Of a DNA stretch of 64,000 nt, positions 12,235 through 24,061 are shown in pieces. Each line of letters opens with the position of its first letter. The stretch's first letter is position 1. Position numbers and translations under genes: made by a program. The DNA comes from Gonapodya prolifera JEL478 (Eukaryota; Monoblepharomycota; Monoblepharidomycetes; Monoblepharidales; Gonapodyaceae). The stretch covers positions 167,360 through 231,359 of the forward strand of contig KQ965801.1 in NCBI GenBank assembly GCA_001574975.1. Reading direction: 5' to 3'. A model generated the notes under the pieces. It was not told the origin of the DNA. It ran no database searches and saw only the letters and a list, made by a program, of their open reading frames with translations.

Positions 12235-13780
12235 TTGCTTGGTCGCACTCCCTCCACGCATCCACGCAAAAAGACGCCTCTCACTACAGTTCTCCTCAAT
12301 TTTGTTGCTGCTGCGACTCCCGCCCACGTTCCTGACGAGCCACGTGACCTCGACACCCCCCGCACGTTCCGCGACGTTCCCGCCCAAGTCCACAAAACCG
12401 TGTCTCGGCAGGTGTCGCAGAACGTGATCCCGCCCACAAGAAGAACTGTGGGACGTCTGGCGCCTTACGAGAAGCTTCTCCTCCGCTCGCCCCACGTCCA
12501 ACAAGTCATCGAGAAGACGGGCCTTTCCCCGCTCGCAACATCCACCGCAGCCGTAACACTCGCGATTATCGCCACCGGTGCTCTGGCGCGTAGACTGTGG
12601 AAGCGATACCCCAAGCCAACGCTCCTGATCGTTGGTTTGGCCGGACCCCTCGTCGCCACCGCAAGGGTTGTTGGCAAGGAAGCAGAACTGGACCGGGAAG
12701 ATGCGTCGGGTACAGGGATCGACGTCGCGAAGAGGAGACAGGAGATCGAAAAGGTCAAGACTGGTCTGCTCGCTTATTGGGTATTGTTCGGAGGATTCAC
12801 CGTGAGTTCATCCGTGTCACTTTTGGAGAGGGCGAGCGACTGGGCAACGCCTCCCATCTCGAATTCAATACCAGGAAACACCCTCTCCCCGTTCCTTTCA
12901 AACTATATCGGACACTAATCGCCTCTATCCTCATCACAGTTCCTCGACCCCCTCTTCGACACCACCAAACGCCCCGCCCCCAACTGGTGGCACTTCTTCA
13001 AGCTCCTTACCCTCCTTGCCACGGGCTACAAGACAAAAGCCAGAGCAGCGCTGGCGGATTCTGTGAGTCTCCTTTACTTTCCCTACTTTCGATCCCCCAT
13101 CCCGCATGTCCGTGCTCTGACCTGATCCAACACCCACCCAACCTCCACAGGTATTCAAACCCGCCCTCACATACACATTCACGCCCCGCCCCGACGGTGA
13201 CGGCAGTGCTCAAAGCGCCTCTTCCGGCGCCTCCTCATCCTGGACGTCCGCGTTCGACTCTGTCGGGTCCACCTTGTCAGGTTTCGCCGACACGGCCCGT
13301 GCCGCGTTCGGCGGCGGTCCAAGCGCGCCGGAACATGAAGCGGGAAGTTACGCGGATCATCCGCCTGCTAAGGCTGCCGCTTTCACCGCTGGGGTTGGAA
13401 AGGATGAGGAGGATGAGTTCGAGTTCGACCTGATCCCCAGCAAGGCGACCAACAGCTCGCCCGGCGAATGGACTCCATCGCCCGGCGTATCGCGCGCGCC
13501 GTCCCCCCGTGCACATGTCGAGTCCGTCCCAGCCATACCCGCCGCACCGGCACAGTCCCAATCGTGGTTTGACGTCCTCACCCCCGAGGTGCAACTCCCG
13601 GCCCGGAACTCCCGGGAAAAGGACGCGGGTGCCGCCGCCAAGACCAAGGGGTTCACGATGGGCAAGCGCGCGGGGAAGAAAGTTGCTGCCATGGTTGTGG
13701 GTGACGCGGAGGTGCAGGAAGTTGGAGCGAAGTTCGAGGTGCAGACCCTGCAGGCGACGGAGGGCGGCGTGATGGCGTAA
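12235..13780 (+). CDS. TB2/DP1/HVA22 (REEP/Yop1-type) ER membrane-shaping protein (about 439 aa)
   Basis: Exons 12235-12801, 12940-13062 and 13151-13780 join in frame. Residues 100-240 contain the family core: a hydrophobic hairpin (TLLIVGLAGPLVATARVV), a charged linker ending in an EKVKTGLLAYWVLFGGFT stretch, then FLDPLFD, the NWWHFFKLLTLLATG segment and an amphipathic end. In the family such hairpins bend ER membrane and shape tubules. The C-terminal 200 residues are Ser/Pro/Ala-rich and look disordered, with a DEEDEFEFDLIP acidic patch; Yop1/REEP proteins are usually shorter, so this tail is an extension. The N-terminal start at 12235 is the first in-frame Met; an upstream 5' exon cannot be excluded. 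Family call is fairly firm, precise role inferred. Confidence 0.75.
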
Positions 13781-14311
13781 TCGCCCCGTCGGAGAGCCAA
13801 AAAGGGAGAGCTGGCGAGATGAAGAGTGAAGCAGTGGAATGGGGTAAACCCCCTCTCACAAGTACGGACGTTTTCTTCCCCTTGGACCTTTTGGATCTAT
13901 CTTCAGTATCAGCTGTTTCGCTTGGTCATGGAATATGGATGCAATCACGGTCCATCTCGTAATTTCCCCCACCCCACCCCACCTGAAGTTTTGATTGGCG
14001 TCAGAAATGCTAGTGGTTTAGTGCTTAGTTTTTTTCTGTCATCGGGTTGAGTACTACTCTTTGTATGGGAGAGAAAAGATGAATTTGAAGTTCTTTGATG
14101 TGCCAAATTGTTGTTGAGCGTTTCTGATGATTGAGAGCCGCTGATGACGTGTTAGATGGGCCAGCAGGTGGGCTTGGATCACACGGGATTCTCGCATGAA
14201 TGGGCTCGCACACTCTCTCACAGTTCTCAATTTGCAATCCAAACTATCTAAATATCACAATATCGCAGACTACCAAACCACCAAACACCCCTTAAAGTCC
14301 AAGTCCCTTTT
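13781..14311. other. Intergenic region between convergent genes
   Basis: About 530 bases between the 3' ends of the TB2/HVA22 gene (plus) and the LRR gene (minus). Only short unconvincing ORFs are seen; both transcripts should end here. Confidence 0.45.
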
Positions 14312-15988
14312 TCAAACGACCGCCAGGATCCACGCCCCCACCACAACCTTCCCCACCGTCCACAACTCGGCCGGGGCTCTCCTGCCCGCCGCGCCCGGCT
14401 TTCCCGACGACGAGGGGGCCGACGCTGGACCTGAAGACGGCGATCCTGTCCCTGTCACCGTTCCAATTGTGGACCCTCCCGCGCCACTGCACGTGGACAC
14501 TCCGGCTTGGGCGATCCGGCATTGCACGGGGACCAAGGAGAGTGTGGTGGCGCACGCGCCCGTGCCCGAGAGATAGCAGGTCGTGAGCGCGGCGGGGAGG
14601 AGGTTGTCGAGCGTGCCTGAGATGGAGGGGTTGGATGCGAGGTTGCTGGGAATGGCGGGCGAGTTGGTGTGAGGGAAGGTCCTTGAAGTGGGAAAGCGAA
14701 TCAACTCACATGTACCGCAAATTGGCCAACCCCGACAAATTAGGCACAGCGCCTGAAAAGCCATTCCCCGCGAGCGACAACTGCACGAGGTAAGTGTTCT
14801 TCGCGAGCGAGGCGGGGACCGGCCCGGTGAACCCGTTGTTGTCAGCCTGAAGGGCCGTCAGGTACGGCATTTTAGAGGTGTCCGGGAAGGTGCCCGTGAA
14901 TTTGTTGTCCCGGAGCACGAGGGCTTGCATGTTTGTGAATCCGGATATGAAGGACGGTGAGCCGGTGAATTGGTTGTATTGGAGGACGCTATGGGAGGGT
15001 AGGGTGAGAGCGGCATGAGGGGCGCGAGATGATGGGGAGAGAGTGGGAGGGTCAGAACGTACAGGAAGCGCAACCCGCGGAGGTTGCCGAGGGATGTGGG
15101 CAATGCACCCGAGAAGGCGTTCCTGCCGACCCAGAGCTCTTGCAGGGCAGTCATGCCGCTGACCCAGGAGAAGAGGTTGCCGGAGAAGGAGTTGGATCCA
15201 ATGTCACTTCGCGGGGTGAAGGGTGCGGGCAGAGATAGGTTATGTCAGTAAGTGCGCCCAAGTGGGCAGGTGATGAGGCGCTCACAGGATTGTTAGCGTG
15301 GAAGCCAGGGGAGACAGGTCTGGCATACCCGTCAGCTGATTGTTGGTCAAGTACAGCTGAGAAAGCTTTGAAAGGGAGGTGATCCAAGACGCTGTACGGG
15401 GTATTCGAAGCATCCTTCATATAACGAAGCCGGCAACGCGGGGAGAGTCCCAAGTACAACTCACGTGCGGTACCGGTCAGGGTATTGTTCACGAGCGAGA
15501 GGACACGGAGCTCCGTGAGCCCCGCGAGGGTCGACAGCGAGGTTCCGGCTGCCGAAAGGGCATTCGTCCTGCTGGCGGCTTCGGAAGCAGTTGGGCCCCA
15601 CGACCTACACCAAAAGACGTATCAACAACGGGAAATGGGAGGTATAGTAGTGGAGAGAGGGGCACTCACAGGCTGATAACTCTCCCCGTGGCATCGCACG
15701 TGACGTTCCTCTTTCCCTGGGCGAACCCACAGCACTCTGTCCCCGCCGTCCAGGGAACTGTCCCACGCGCACCTGTGACGAATGTTTCGATCTGTGCGAT
15801 TGCGGTTAGTGGAGTGAGCGGGTCGCACGAGGAGGGAGAGGGTGTTTGCTTAGTGGTTGCACCATGGCGAACTCAGTCTGCGCGACACCGACCAATCGAC
15901 AGTCCGCGAGGTTTGCATCAGCGGGCGATGGGAGCGAGACGATGAGGGCGACGAGAGCCAGCAACAGAATGCGGGAAATGGTGCCCAT
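14312..15988 (-). CDS. Secreted leucine-rich-repeat protein with probable GPI anchor
   Basis: The minus-strand start (MGTISRILLLALVALIVSL) is a signal peptide. Several short introns interrupt the gene, for example 15062-14989 and 14709-14646. After a Cys-containing cap (GTECCGF) come about seven plant-type LRRs with NNxLTG, NxFSG, LPTSLGNLRGL, NKFTGTFPD, NNGFTGPVP and GNGFSGAVP. A second Cys-rich cap (TTCYLSGTGACATT, VQCRIAQAGVSTC) is followed by a Ser/Gly/Pro-rich stalk and a short hydrophobic C-terminus (VGKVVVGAWILAVV) at the stop, as in GPI-anchored proteins. It probably sits on the cell surface and binds a protein or wall ligand. Exon limits in the 5' half were not all fixed, so the exact length is uncertain. 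Confidence 0.75.
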
Positions 15989-17575
15989 TAGAGTTCAGTG
16001 GGTGCACTTTACGCAAAGGAGGCTGAGGGCACCATTTTGCGGATAAAATTTATCCAACGAAATGAAATCGTACATAACAACAAGGTAATATGAACGCGAT
16101 AGCAAAGATTTCGGGTTCTAAGCAGTCCAACTATCTCCGTTGAATAACTCCCAGCGTATCCGTCCCACAAAAAGATCGGTGCGTACACGCTGGGAGTTAA
16201 TTATCTACCTTGATGAAAGCACAGAAATGGTATCCCGCGGCATGTGCGCTGAACAAGTACGAAATCCTGGAGAATGGTTGGATCAAATCCGAAGCCTTGA
16301 CAATTACGATGGGCCTCGGCAAGATCGCCGTTCCACTGTATGGATGCTGATTAATTTACGAAATTTTGAACTGTCGGATCCTGTGGCCTTGACGGACGAG
16401 TTGCGGGAAGGTACAGGGAAGGGCTGTTGCCCAAGACACCCCAACGTATCCCTCCGCCCGAGATTTCTGGACAGCAAAGAAAACGGAGACCATCAAAAAC
16501 CCAACTCGACCAAACGATACGACGCCATCGCATCATCAACGAAGAAGAACGGCTCAGCACCAAACATAAGTTGATCCACACGAACGTTTGGAACCTAATA
16601 CATGACTTTGTTGGTAAAGCATCTTTGCTGGATCCATGACTCGACGACTTGGTTCGAGTTTCACCATGCATCAACTCACCGACTCGTCCCTATGTTTTGG
16701 TATGTAAAGTATCCTTGCTGCATCCAGCATCTGTAGCGCTACGGCATGGGTCCGATTTCACACTGTGTAAACTCACCGACGTGTCGTTCGCCGGCAAGAA
16801 AGGTGAGTCGATACGTGGTGGAGATCGGAAGTACGAGATGTTGAGTCTTCCTCTCATAACAGGGGACCGCCTGGCAAAAGAGTGACCCAAGTTAGAAAAG
16901 TTCGACGAGAAAGGTCCCGTTCCCGCACCCATTTCCATCGCCTGCGCTGCGATCCCGCGAACTTCAGTACCTGTTGGTTGATTCAACATGGCGTCTCCGC
17001 GCCGGAGGTGATCCGGGGTGACGCTTCACGATAAGCCATGCATACTTTTTTGGTTGTCGTCATTATTCGCGGGTCGCGCTCCGTTTTCTCGAAAGATCCT
17101 CCCCAAGTTTCGTTTCACTCACCAGAAAATAGCAGTCTAGTCCACTGACGATCCGCGATTGAAGACGTGAGTTTCGAAGAAGGGTTTCTTGCAAGGACCT
17201 ACGAAACGCCATTGAAGTGTTAGAAAGGGCGAGGGCGATGTTCGTTTCCATCACCGATGGCAAGCCACACGACAGAACGGTAAGACTCAGGATTTTCAGT
17301 GAATTGGTACCACACCCTGACCCCCGAGGGAGCCAGTTCAGGTAATACATGCTTTATTTGAGTGCATCTTCGCCTCTCCATTTCGATTGGTTGTTCTCAG
17401 CAGTGAGGTAAGGGGGGACTCAACTCACCAGAGGAATCGAGTATGAAATCAGATCAATGCTTTCGGAAGATGGAACCAACCATCGTCATCGCGACTGAGC
17501 CGGCAGTATGAGTATGTAGACGGGACATGGAAAGGAAACGAAAAACAAGAAACTCTGTCACCAGCACACCAGAAT
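15989..17575. other. Gene-free stretch between divergent LRR and UNG genes
   Basis: About 1.6 kb with ORFs on both strands (for example 16140-16574 and 17063-17350) lacking recognisable domains or splice-supported extension. It should hold both promoters; a small unrecognised gene cannot be ruled out. Confidence 0.4.
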
Positions 17576-18945
17576 ATGCACGGCCACCCGCGGCCACACA
17601 AGGCCACCTGCAAATTCGCAATTCAAAACCAAAAGTCGGCAGCGATGGAAAAGTTCTTGATTCGGCCGCCGATGGGGAACAAGAAGAGAGCTCGCGAGGC
17701 GGATGGAACGAACGGCCCCGAATCAGGCAAGGAAGTGGACGAGACAGAGTCTGCGAAGCGGGTTCGGAAGGGGGATGGTTCCGAGGGGGGCGAGGCAGAT
17801 GCAAGTGCGGTGGAGAAGAGCACAGAGTCTCCGGAGGGGAAGCCCGAGTCGGGGTCGAGGGAGGGGAAACCTGATGAAGACCCAGAGTTTCCCGAGGACG
17901 ATGAAATCGCAGCGATTGCACGTCGGGAAGAGAAGCTCAAAGCGGAACTCGGCGACGAGCTTATGGCGCTCCTCACGCTTGAGATTAATACGATGGGCAC
18001 GGATTGGTTCGATGCGTTGGTGTCGGAAATGAAGAAGCCCTATTTCAAGCAGGTACACTCTCATGTTCAGCTTCGTATTCGCGAGATCTTGATTAATGGA
18101 ATAACTATTTCCTCAGATCAAGTCGTTCCTGGCCAAGGAATACGCCGCAAAGGCCACCATCTACCCGCCCGAACCCAGCATTTACTCCTGGTCGGCATAT
18201 CCACTGAAACAAGTCAAGGTCGTCATCTTGGGTCAAGGTAAGCTTCCAACGCCCCTTCTTCTCTCTTTGCACTCCCGAACTTTGTCCGTCCCAGACCCCT
18301 ACCATGGACCCAACCAAGCACACGGACTCTGCTTCTCTGTCCAAAAGGGCGTCACACCCCCACCCTCGCTCGTCAACATCTACAAAGAGCTCGAGAGTGA
18401 TCTTGCGACCGACACTGGAGAGGGCAAATCCGGGTTCAAGAAACCAAAGCACGGGTTCCTCGACGGATGGGCCAAACAAGGTACACGAGGCATCTGCACC
18501 CGTTCCACACCTTCAACTCAACCAAACCCTCTGAACATCCCCTAGGAGTCCTCCTCCTCAACACAACACTCACCGTGCGCGCCGCCCAACCAAACTCGCA
18601 CTCGTCGTGCGGGTGGGAGACCTTCACGGACGCGGTTATAAGGACCGTGGATAGGAAAAGCTCGGGTGTGGTGTTTATTTTGTGGGGCGGGAACGCGCAG
18701 AAGAAGGCGGGGATGATTGATAAGGTGAGGGGGGGTTCGGAAATGTTAAGAGTATGCCGTGACGATGAAGTTTTACTCCTCCTTCCCCTCGCCCCAAACA
18801 GAAAAAGCACCTCGTCCTAAAGTCGGCCCACCCAAGTCCACTCTCCGCCCACCGTGGGTTCTTTGGTTGTAAGCACTTCTCCGCGGCCAACATATTCTTG
18901 AAGCAGAGGGGCCGGGCGCCGATTGATTGGAACAACCTTCCTTAG
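17576..18945 (+). CDS. UNG1: Uracil-DNA glycosylase, family 1 (UNG)
   Basis: Exons 17576-18052, 18117-18237, 18295-18480, 18546-18724 and 18802-18945 join in frame (368 aa). The enzyme removes uracil from DNA in base excision repair, in nucleus and mitochondria. All family landmarks are present: the catalytic water-activating loop [17 protein letters not shown], the [10 protein letters not shown] stretch, [18 protein letters not shown], and the [18 protein letters not shown] leucine/minor-groove loop. The catalytic core spans roughly residues 145-368. The N-terminal 120 residues are charged and disordered. Two starts are possible: Met at 17576, or Met at 17645 (MEKFLIRPP), which could be a degenerate PCNA-binding start; alternative starts giving mitochondrial and nuclear forms are known in this family. 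No damage is seen. Confidence 0.95.
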
Positions 18946-19669
18946 AACTAATTTATAGTTTTCTTTGCTCATGTTGCTCAGGATACTGAGCATTTCCCCC
19001 AGTCAATTTGGATGAAACTTCGACCATCGGTTGTGCTTCCATGAGACATCTCAGTGCTCTAAAAACGTGGCACCTGTGTCGTGTCATCCGATATTGATGT
19101 ACTTCTGCTTTTTGATTTGGATTTCTACTTCCTCTTCATGTATTCGGCCAACATTTTCCACCAAGAATACCGCCAGCACAACCCGTCAAACGTCCCAAAG
19201 ACGAGATCAATTGACATCTCAAGGTACACGTCCACGAAGTTACAGAGGCTTTTAGCAAGTTAGGACCTCGTTCCCGAGCTTCGTTGTCTTCGCCCACACA
19301 AAATAGTGACTTTAATTTGTATCACTTGTTACATGGAAACATGTCTCTCACCTCAAAAAATCGGGAAGAACGTCTTGCTTGCAGACCCCTCGCGGAGCTC
19401 CGAGCAAAGCGAGGAGCGAAGCTATTGTGCAAGCAAGTCAACAACATAACACCAAAACACACCGCAGTAGTTATGTGTAAAACGTATGTACGGTAGCTCT
19501 CAAAAGTCAGCGAAAATCTAAGTAATTGGGGCGCAGAATGTTATGTACTTAGTCCATCACCCCCAAAATGAATAATCCTTGAAATTCAGATTCTTTTCTC
19601 CATTTCTGTATATTGAGCAACAGCCTGTTCGTTGTTCCGTGCGATTAGCACGGAGGTATGGCTCGTGTG
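18946..19669. other. Gene-free stretch after UNG
   Basis: AT-richer DNA with only short ORFs; no recognisable gene, RNA or element. It leads into the direct repeats starting at about 19670. Confidence 0.4.
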
Positions 19670-19865
19670 TGTGTTTTTTGGCACATTGCGGGAACCGGAT
19701 CACCAAACGGGGGACCTTGTACTTTTGGTGTAAAAGTTGATCGGCTGAAATGCTGCATCTTTTATATTGCCGAGCTCAGGGACGGCTGAGTGCGGAGGAT
19801 AAACTCAATTAAGCGCGAAAACGTTTTGCAATTTTGAACGCATCCAGCCATAGCGACAAAAGGGA
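19670..19865 (+). repeat. Dispersed direct repeat, copy 1
   Basis: A segment of about 195 bases (starting gtgtgttttttggcacattg) recurs at 20381-20575 with roughly 85-90 percent identity and in shortened form at 20728-20825. All copies are in the same orientation. It carries no ORF of note; its identity is unknown. Confidence 0.65.
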
Positions 19866-20380
19866 CTTAACACACTCTGACACGAGTCCATCCGCCGCGC
19901 GAAGCTAGCGGCTCGCCGAACCACGGGGACCTTCCATGAAGCGTCTAAGAGTGACGCCAGTCACACCACGGCTCAGAGTTAAGAGATGGGTCATGAACCC
20001 AAGTCGCTCTGAACCATGGTGTCGGTCGGGGAGGATGAGCAGGCGTTTGAATGTCACACAAAGTAGTCGTCAGATCATTGTCACAGCCCTGGTAGCCATA
20101 ACAGGACACAGAGAGGTTCGCAATCGGGCAATGCCCTACTGCCACCTGACACGCGTTCGGTCTGGGTGGAAGGCAAGCGCTGCGCTTCTGGTCGCGTCGC
20201 GAAGCAGGTTGTGACCTAGACAGCTAGGCTCTGAAAGAGCGCTAGCCCAGACCAGCCAACCATGCCCTCCGACGGATATATTGAAGCCGTTCACTACACC
20301 AGGCTCGCTATGCGAGCAGCCACCGGGACGTCACTCCGTCAGGCGTCGCCACGCAGTTTTTACACCGCGCAGCGTCTCTG

Positions 20381-20575
20381 GGTGTGTTTTTTTGGCACAT
20401 TGCGGGCACCGGATCACCAAACTGGTGACCTTGTACTTTTGGTGTAAAAATTGATCGGCTGAAATGTTGCATCTTTTATATTGCCGAGCTCAGGGACGGG
20501 CTGCGCACAGCGGATAAACTCAATTAAGCACGGAAATAATTTGCAGGTTTGAACGCGTCCAGACAGCGACAAGCT
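20381..20575 (+). repeat. Dispersed direct repeat, copy 2
   Basis: Second full copy of the repeat at 19670, about 710 bases downstream in the same orientation. Shared landmarks include ccttgtacttttggtgtaaa and tgttgcatcttttatattgc in nearly the same positions. Confidence 0.65.
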
Positions 20576-20727
20576 CCGTGTAAGGGGCATCTCCCCCTGT
20601 CACTTCGCGACATTTTTGCGAACTCAGGGTGCGTCTGGCGTCACCGCGCATTGTCACTGAGTGCATTTTGCCACATCGTCACTGGGTCCACCCTCACAGC
20701 CAAAAACTTTGATCGTCGTTCAACGCT

Positions 20728-20825
20728 AAGGGCGGCTGAGCGCAGTGGATAAAACCAAATAAGCGCCGGGCAACAGTTTGCAGTTTTGAACGCATCCGGT
20801 CATAGCGACAAAGGGTCACGACATC
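20728..20825 (+). repeat. Dispersed direct repeat, partial copy 3
   Basis: Only the last half of the repeat is present (ggcggctgagcgcagtgga onward, ending around catagcgacaaa), about 250 bases after copy 2 and in the same orientation. Confidence 0.55.
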
Positions 20826-20829
20826 ACAA

Positions 20830-21890
20830 AGAACCCTGTAACCGCGCGGCAAGATTTTACGGCTTTGAGACTCTCACACATTGCGCTAGGGCAGCAACTC
20901 CCACCGTGTATGTTGATCGCGTAGGAGGTGGGTCACGTTGATTCAGCTCAACTGAGTAAGCCTCACAGACAGCGCACAGGGTGAAATAAGGCCCTAACCA
21001 GTTTCATGCCCTTGAGCGCCCCACCTCACCATAAAAAAATAACGCCTTTCCGGTATCTCCTTTTCGCACATCATCATGTGTCCAAATTGCATCCGCCGTG
21101 GTCAGTGCAGTGCTTTTCTTGTGTCAGCGTAATGCTTTCGATTACCGAGCAACCGAATAATCGTTGTTTCAATGCAATGGACTCTCCCATCTGGTCAGTG
21201 TCAAAAATGCGACCATCCAAGGCACCCCGTCACCGCTCTCACTTTTACCACATTCACATCGCATCATCTTGTTTTTCACCAAACCCTATCCTCAGACAGG
21301 CTTCCTCAGGAAGGCACATTTCGTGTTTTTTTTGATCCCCCTATCATAAAAGTTTTAAACAAAGATTCGATATCTCAATGTATTGAAAATACTCGCCCTG
21401 CGAGTACCGCCTGAGTGCTAGGGCGTGAGATGCAATGAAATCGCAATGGTCAATGTGATGATGCAAAGAGCTCTACTCGGTATGTGAGTGGATTTATGTT
21501 TGTTTTTCAGTTTTTGTTGGACGTTGCAAGTCAATATGAATGGATATTTTGGACATGGTTTGGTTCTCCCGGTGCGACGCGTGCTGCTGTAGCGCACGCC
21601 ACTTGCTCGCCCATGTTTTCGTGTGAAACTGAGAATTCGGCCAAGTCCAATTTCACTGATTTTTAACGACCTCGGTGGCGTTTAAAAATATAAATTTGGG
21701 CCCCCATTTTCGCCTGGTCGGTCCACTGTTGACAGAGCGCGCGTCATGCAGGTGGTGGGACCGAGTGAATTGCAGATCCAGGTCCACTTGGTTGACCAAA
21801 GTCAACCCGGATCTGAACGGGCCAATGGTAATGACCTGCTTCGGGATAGCGCAAGCCCAAAATGTAGATTAATGGATATTATTTTCTTTA
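20830..21890. other. Gene-free repeat-like stretch
   Basis: No recognisable gene. ORFs near 21006-21414 overlap in three frames on the same strand and have no domain. The stretch is probably worn repeat DNA. Confidence 0.35.
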
Positions 21891-21894
21891 ATGG

Positions 21895-21960
21895 CTTTTC
21901 GGCAAATGGTTGGAACGCTCGGTGAATGCCGAGAGCTTGAGCACATTTTTCGCCCTACGA
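21895..21960 (+). pseudogene. Degenerate fragment resembling the MSV199 gene
   Basis: The bases around cggtgaatgccgagagcttgagcacatttttc match, with many changes, the part of the gene at 23368-23410 that encodes GECRKLEYIF. It is a short worn scrap of a related sequence. Confidence 0.4.
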
Positions 21961-22159
21961 ATGACTCTATACGCATCTTCGAGTCTGAAAATTCCGCCAT
22001 GAAGCCATCGGAACCTCTCAAAATTTTGAAAAATCCCCCATCAAGCCATCGGATCTTCGCATAATTTTCACGCAAAATATAAATGAAGATTTGTGTATAT
22101 TTTTTCTTTGTACATTTTTCTCCCGGAACGGGATAATTGAAAAATATGACTCCGTAGCC

Positions 22160-22860
22160 GAGACAATACTATTTCTACGTTCAATTTGCGACAATTTTTA
22201 AGTCCCAGTTCGCTGACTTGCATCAGATTTTGCGTGCAAATTTGGCTAATGGCTATAAAATTCATGATTTGCAGGCGCGGAATATCAAATACGTCACCGA
22301 GTGGCGACCGAGATCATACTGTTTCGACGTTCAATTTACGATAATTGTACACCCCAGTTCGCAGACTTGGGTCAACCGTCGAAGGTTGAAATTACGAATG
22401 GAACCTTGCTCAAAATGGTGAGGCTTGTATTGAACTCCGAGACCGAGTTGATGAGAGCAAGCTACGAATGACACTGAACGCATCTTCGATTCTGGAAATC
22501 GCTGTCAAGTCATTCGGGCCCTCTCAAAAATTCACGCAAAATAAATGCATATAGTATGGATATTTTTCTTTTTAATGGATATTGACCATTTGCCGAAGAG
22601 CCACACGCTTTATCTCGGTTCACCGAGATAGAGTGGGAACCGTCCAAGGTTTAGATATAACGAAGGGAACCTTTTGCACCTTAAAAGGGTCATATTGAGC
22701 TCGGAGACTGAGTCGGTTCCTTTTCATCATCCTGCGCCCGCAAATCATCGAAGACATCTCCGGGTAGAGCACGAGGAGATAGCTTTGTCGATGTCTATGT
22801 GACAAATATTTGCACCCCAGTTCGCCGACTTATATCAAAATCGACGGGCCATGGTCATTG
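22160..22860. repeat. Diverged short repeats with the core CCCAGTTCGC
   Basis: The phrase CCCAGTTCGC, followed by a GACTT-like step, occurs near 22205, 22356 and 22812, each time after a run like tttgcgacaattttt. A related phrase (ccatcaagccatcgga) appears at 21999 and 22038 region. These look like worn copies of one repeat; the unit could not be defined. Confidence 0.4.
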
Positions 22861-22880
22861 TACTCATTTTTTTTTACGGC

Positions 22881-22957
22881 TCTAAGAGGGCCTCTCCAAA
22901 TGGACAAACTCCCGGTGAATGCCGTCGAGTCGAGTACATATTTCTCACATAGCGACA
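22881..22957 (+). pseudogene. Second fragment resembling the MSV199 gene
   Basis: This stretch (atggacaaactcccggtgaa onward, through gagtacatatttctcacat) matches 23355-23418 of the MSV199 gene at about 85 percent, in the region encoding NGQTPGECRKLEYIFLTW. It lies only about 60 bases before the start of that gene, so it is a tandem remnant of a duplicate. Confidence 0.6.
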
Positions 22958-23019
22958 CCACCTAGTATTTGTGAGACGCACAATTTTTCGCTTGATTTTT
23001 TCTGTGCCATAATGTAACA

Positions 23020-23919
23020 ATGGAGGTTGTCAGGCACAATGTGGAAACGTCACCTCCAGCGTACAACTCCATTTACCCAGTGGAACCAACGCTTGAAGAG
23101 TTCACTTTGGAGCGACTTTCAGACGCAGAAAAGGAAATCTATGCAAAGTTGTATAGTGGACGCGCAGAGGCTGAAGCCTCATCTAGTAGTAACGGAGGAT
23201 CACGGCCTCCGGTGAAGTTTGAAGGTCTCTATCAAGTCGCCGGGTACACCCTGAAAGGGAACGCTAAGAGAGCTCTACTTGAACGCTCTGGTCTTCTCGA
23301 AAATGTTGACTATCAATGTTTCGTCATGAACGATGCAAACAATGACTTAGAGAGGGTCTCTGTAAATGGACAAACGCCCGGCGAATGCCGCAAGCTTGAG
23401 TACATATTTCTCACATGGCAAGCTGCACAAATATTTGTGATGCAAGCGCCCACTGCAGTTGGGGACATTGTGCGTAGGTTCTTTGTCCACATACTTGAAC
23501 TTCAAAAAGACTACGTAAGGGCACTAGGAGAGTGTCGGACAGCCCAAGCAATAGTAGATACCAAACACGAGCAACTATTGGCCAGTCACAGCAATGAGTC
23601 AGGCGTATACATAGGAGCAATTGGTTGGCACAGCGGACAGCAAGACGCGCCACAGGGGACACAGAACAAGTCCCTGTGGGGAGCACCAATGCGAGGGGCA
23701 CTACTTGCCGGATTGCAGTGGGCTCAGAACACGGTACGGGCGTGTGGGAAAAGTGGGCCGAGTGCCTTGCTGTCGACGAGGAGGCGGACACGCTCGGGAG
23801 ACCCAAGCCAAAGAGGCAAGCCGTGTAGTAGTAGCGATAGTCCCCGAAGAGACCAAACAACGAGACGTGTACGAAGACCGAAGTGCCCGAATAGAGGTTT
23901 GGGAGACAAGTTCTGTTGA
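23020..23919 (+). CDS. MSV199-domain protein, 5' part (gene interrupted by inverted repeat)
   Basis: The ORF opens with a Glu-rich N-terminus (VEPTLEEFTLERL), a Ser/Gly linker, and then a domain resembling MSV199: GYTLKGNAKRALLER, a VDYQCFV step, the Asn/Asp loop, LEYIFLTWQAAQIFVM and VRRFFVHILELQKDY. In large DNA viruses and some fungi this KilA-N-like DNA-associated domain stands before a GIY-YIG (T5orf172) nuclease domain. A GVYIGAIG phrase at about residue 205 may be the beginning of such a nuclease fold. After about 23640 the coding sense becomes unclear, and a 2.5-kb palindromic unit begins at 24062; the nuclease continues only at about 26590. The gene may be virus-derived, so it is described as a fossil: it appears broken by the insertion. 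Confidence 0.6.
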   Translation: MEVVRHNVETSPPAYNSIYPVEPTLEEFTLERLSDAEKEIYAKLYSGRAEAEASSSSNGGSRPPVKFEGLYQVAGYTLKGNAKRALLERSGLLENVDYQCFVMNDANNDLERVSVNGQTPGECRKLEYIFLTWQAAQIFVMQAPTAVGDIVRRFFVHILELQKDYVRALGECRTAQAIVDTKHEQLLASHSNESGVYIGAIGWHSGQQDAPQGTQNKSLWGAPMRGALLAGLQWAQNTVRACGKSGPSALLSTRRRTRSGDPSQRGKPCSSSDSPRRDQTTRRVRRPKCPNRGLGDKFC

Positions 23920-24061
23920 TCTCTGTTGGGCGACAGAAACTAACCGCACTGATAAAGGTCCTGAGCTCCTAAAGGACAAAACTAACCCCAAACGCCTAAA
24001 TTTCGGTCAATTTAATCCTCCAAAGCGGGAAGAGGGCTAAAGGTCGTGCATCTCGTGAGTC

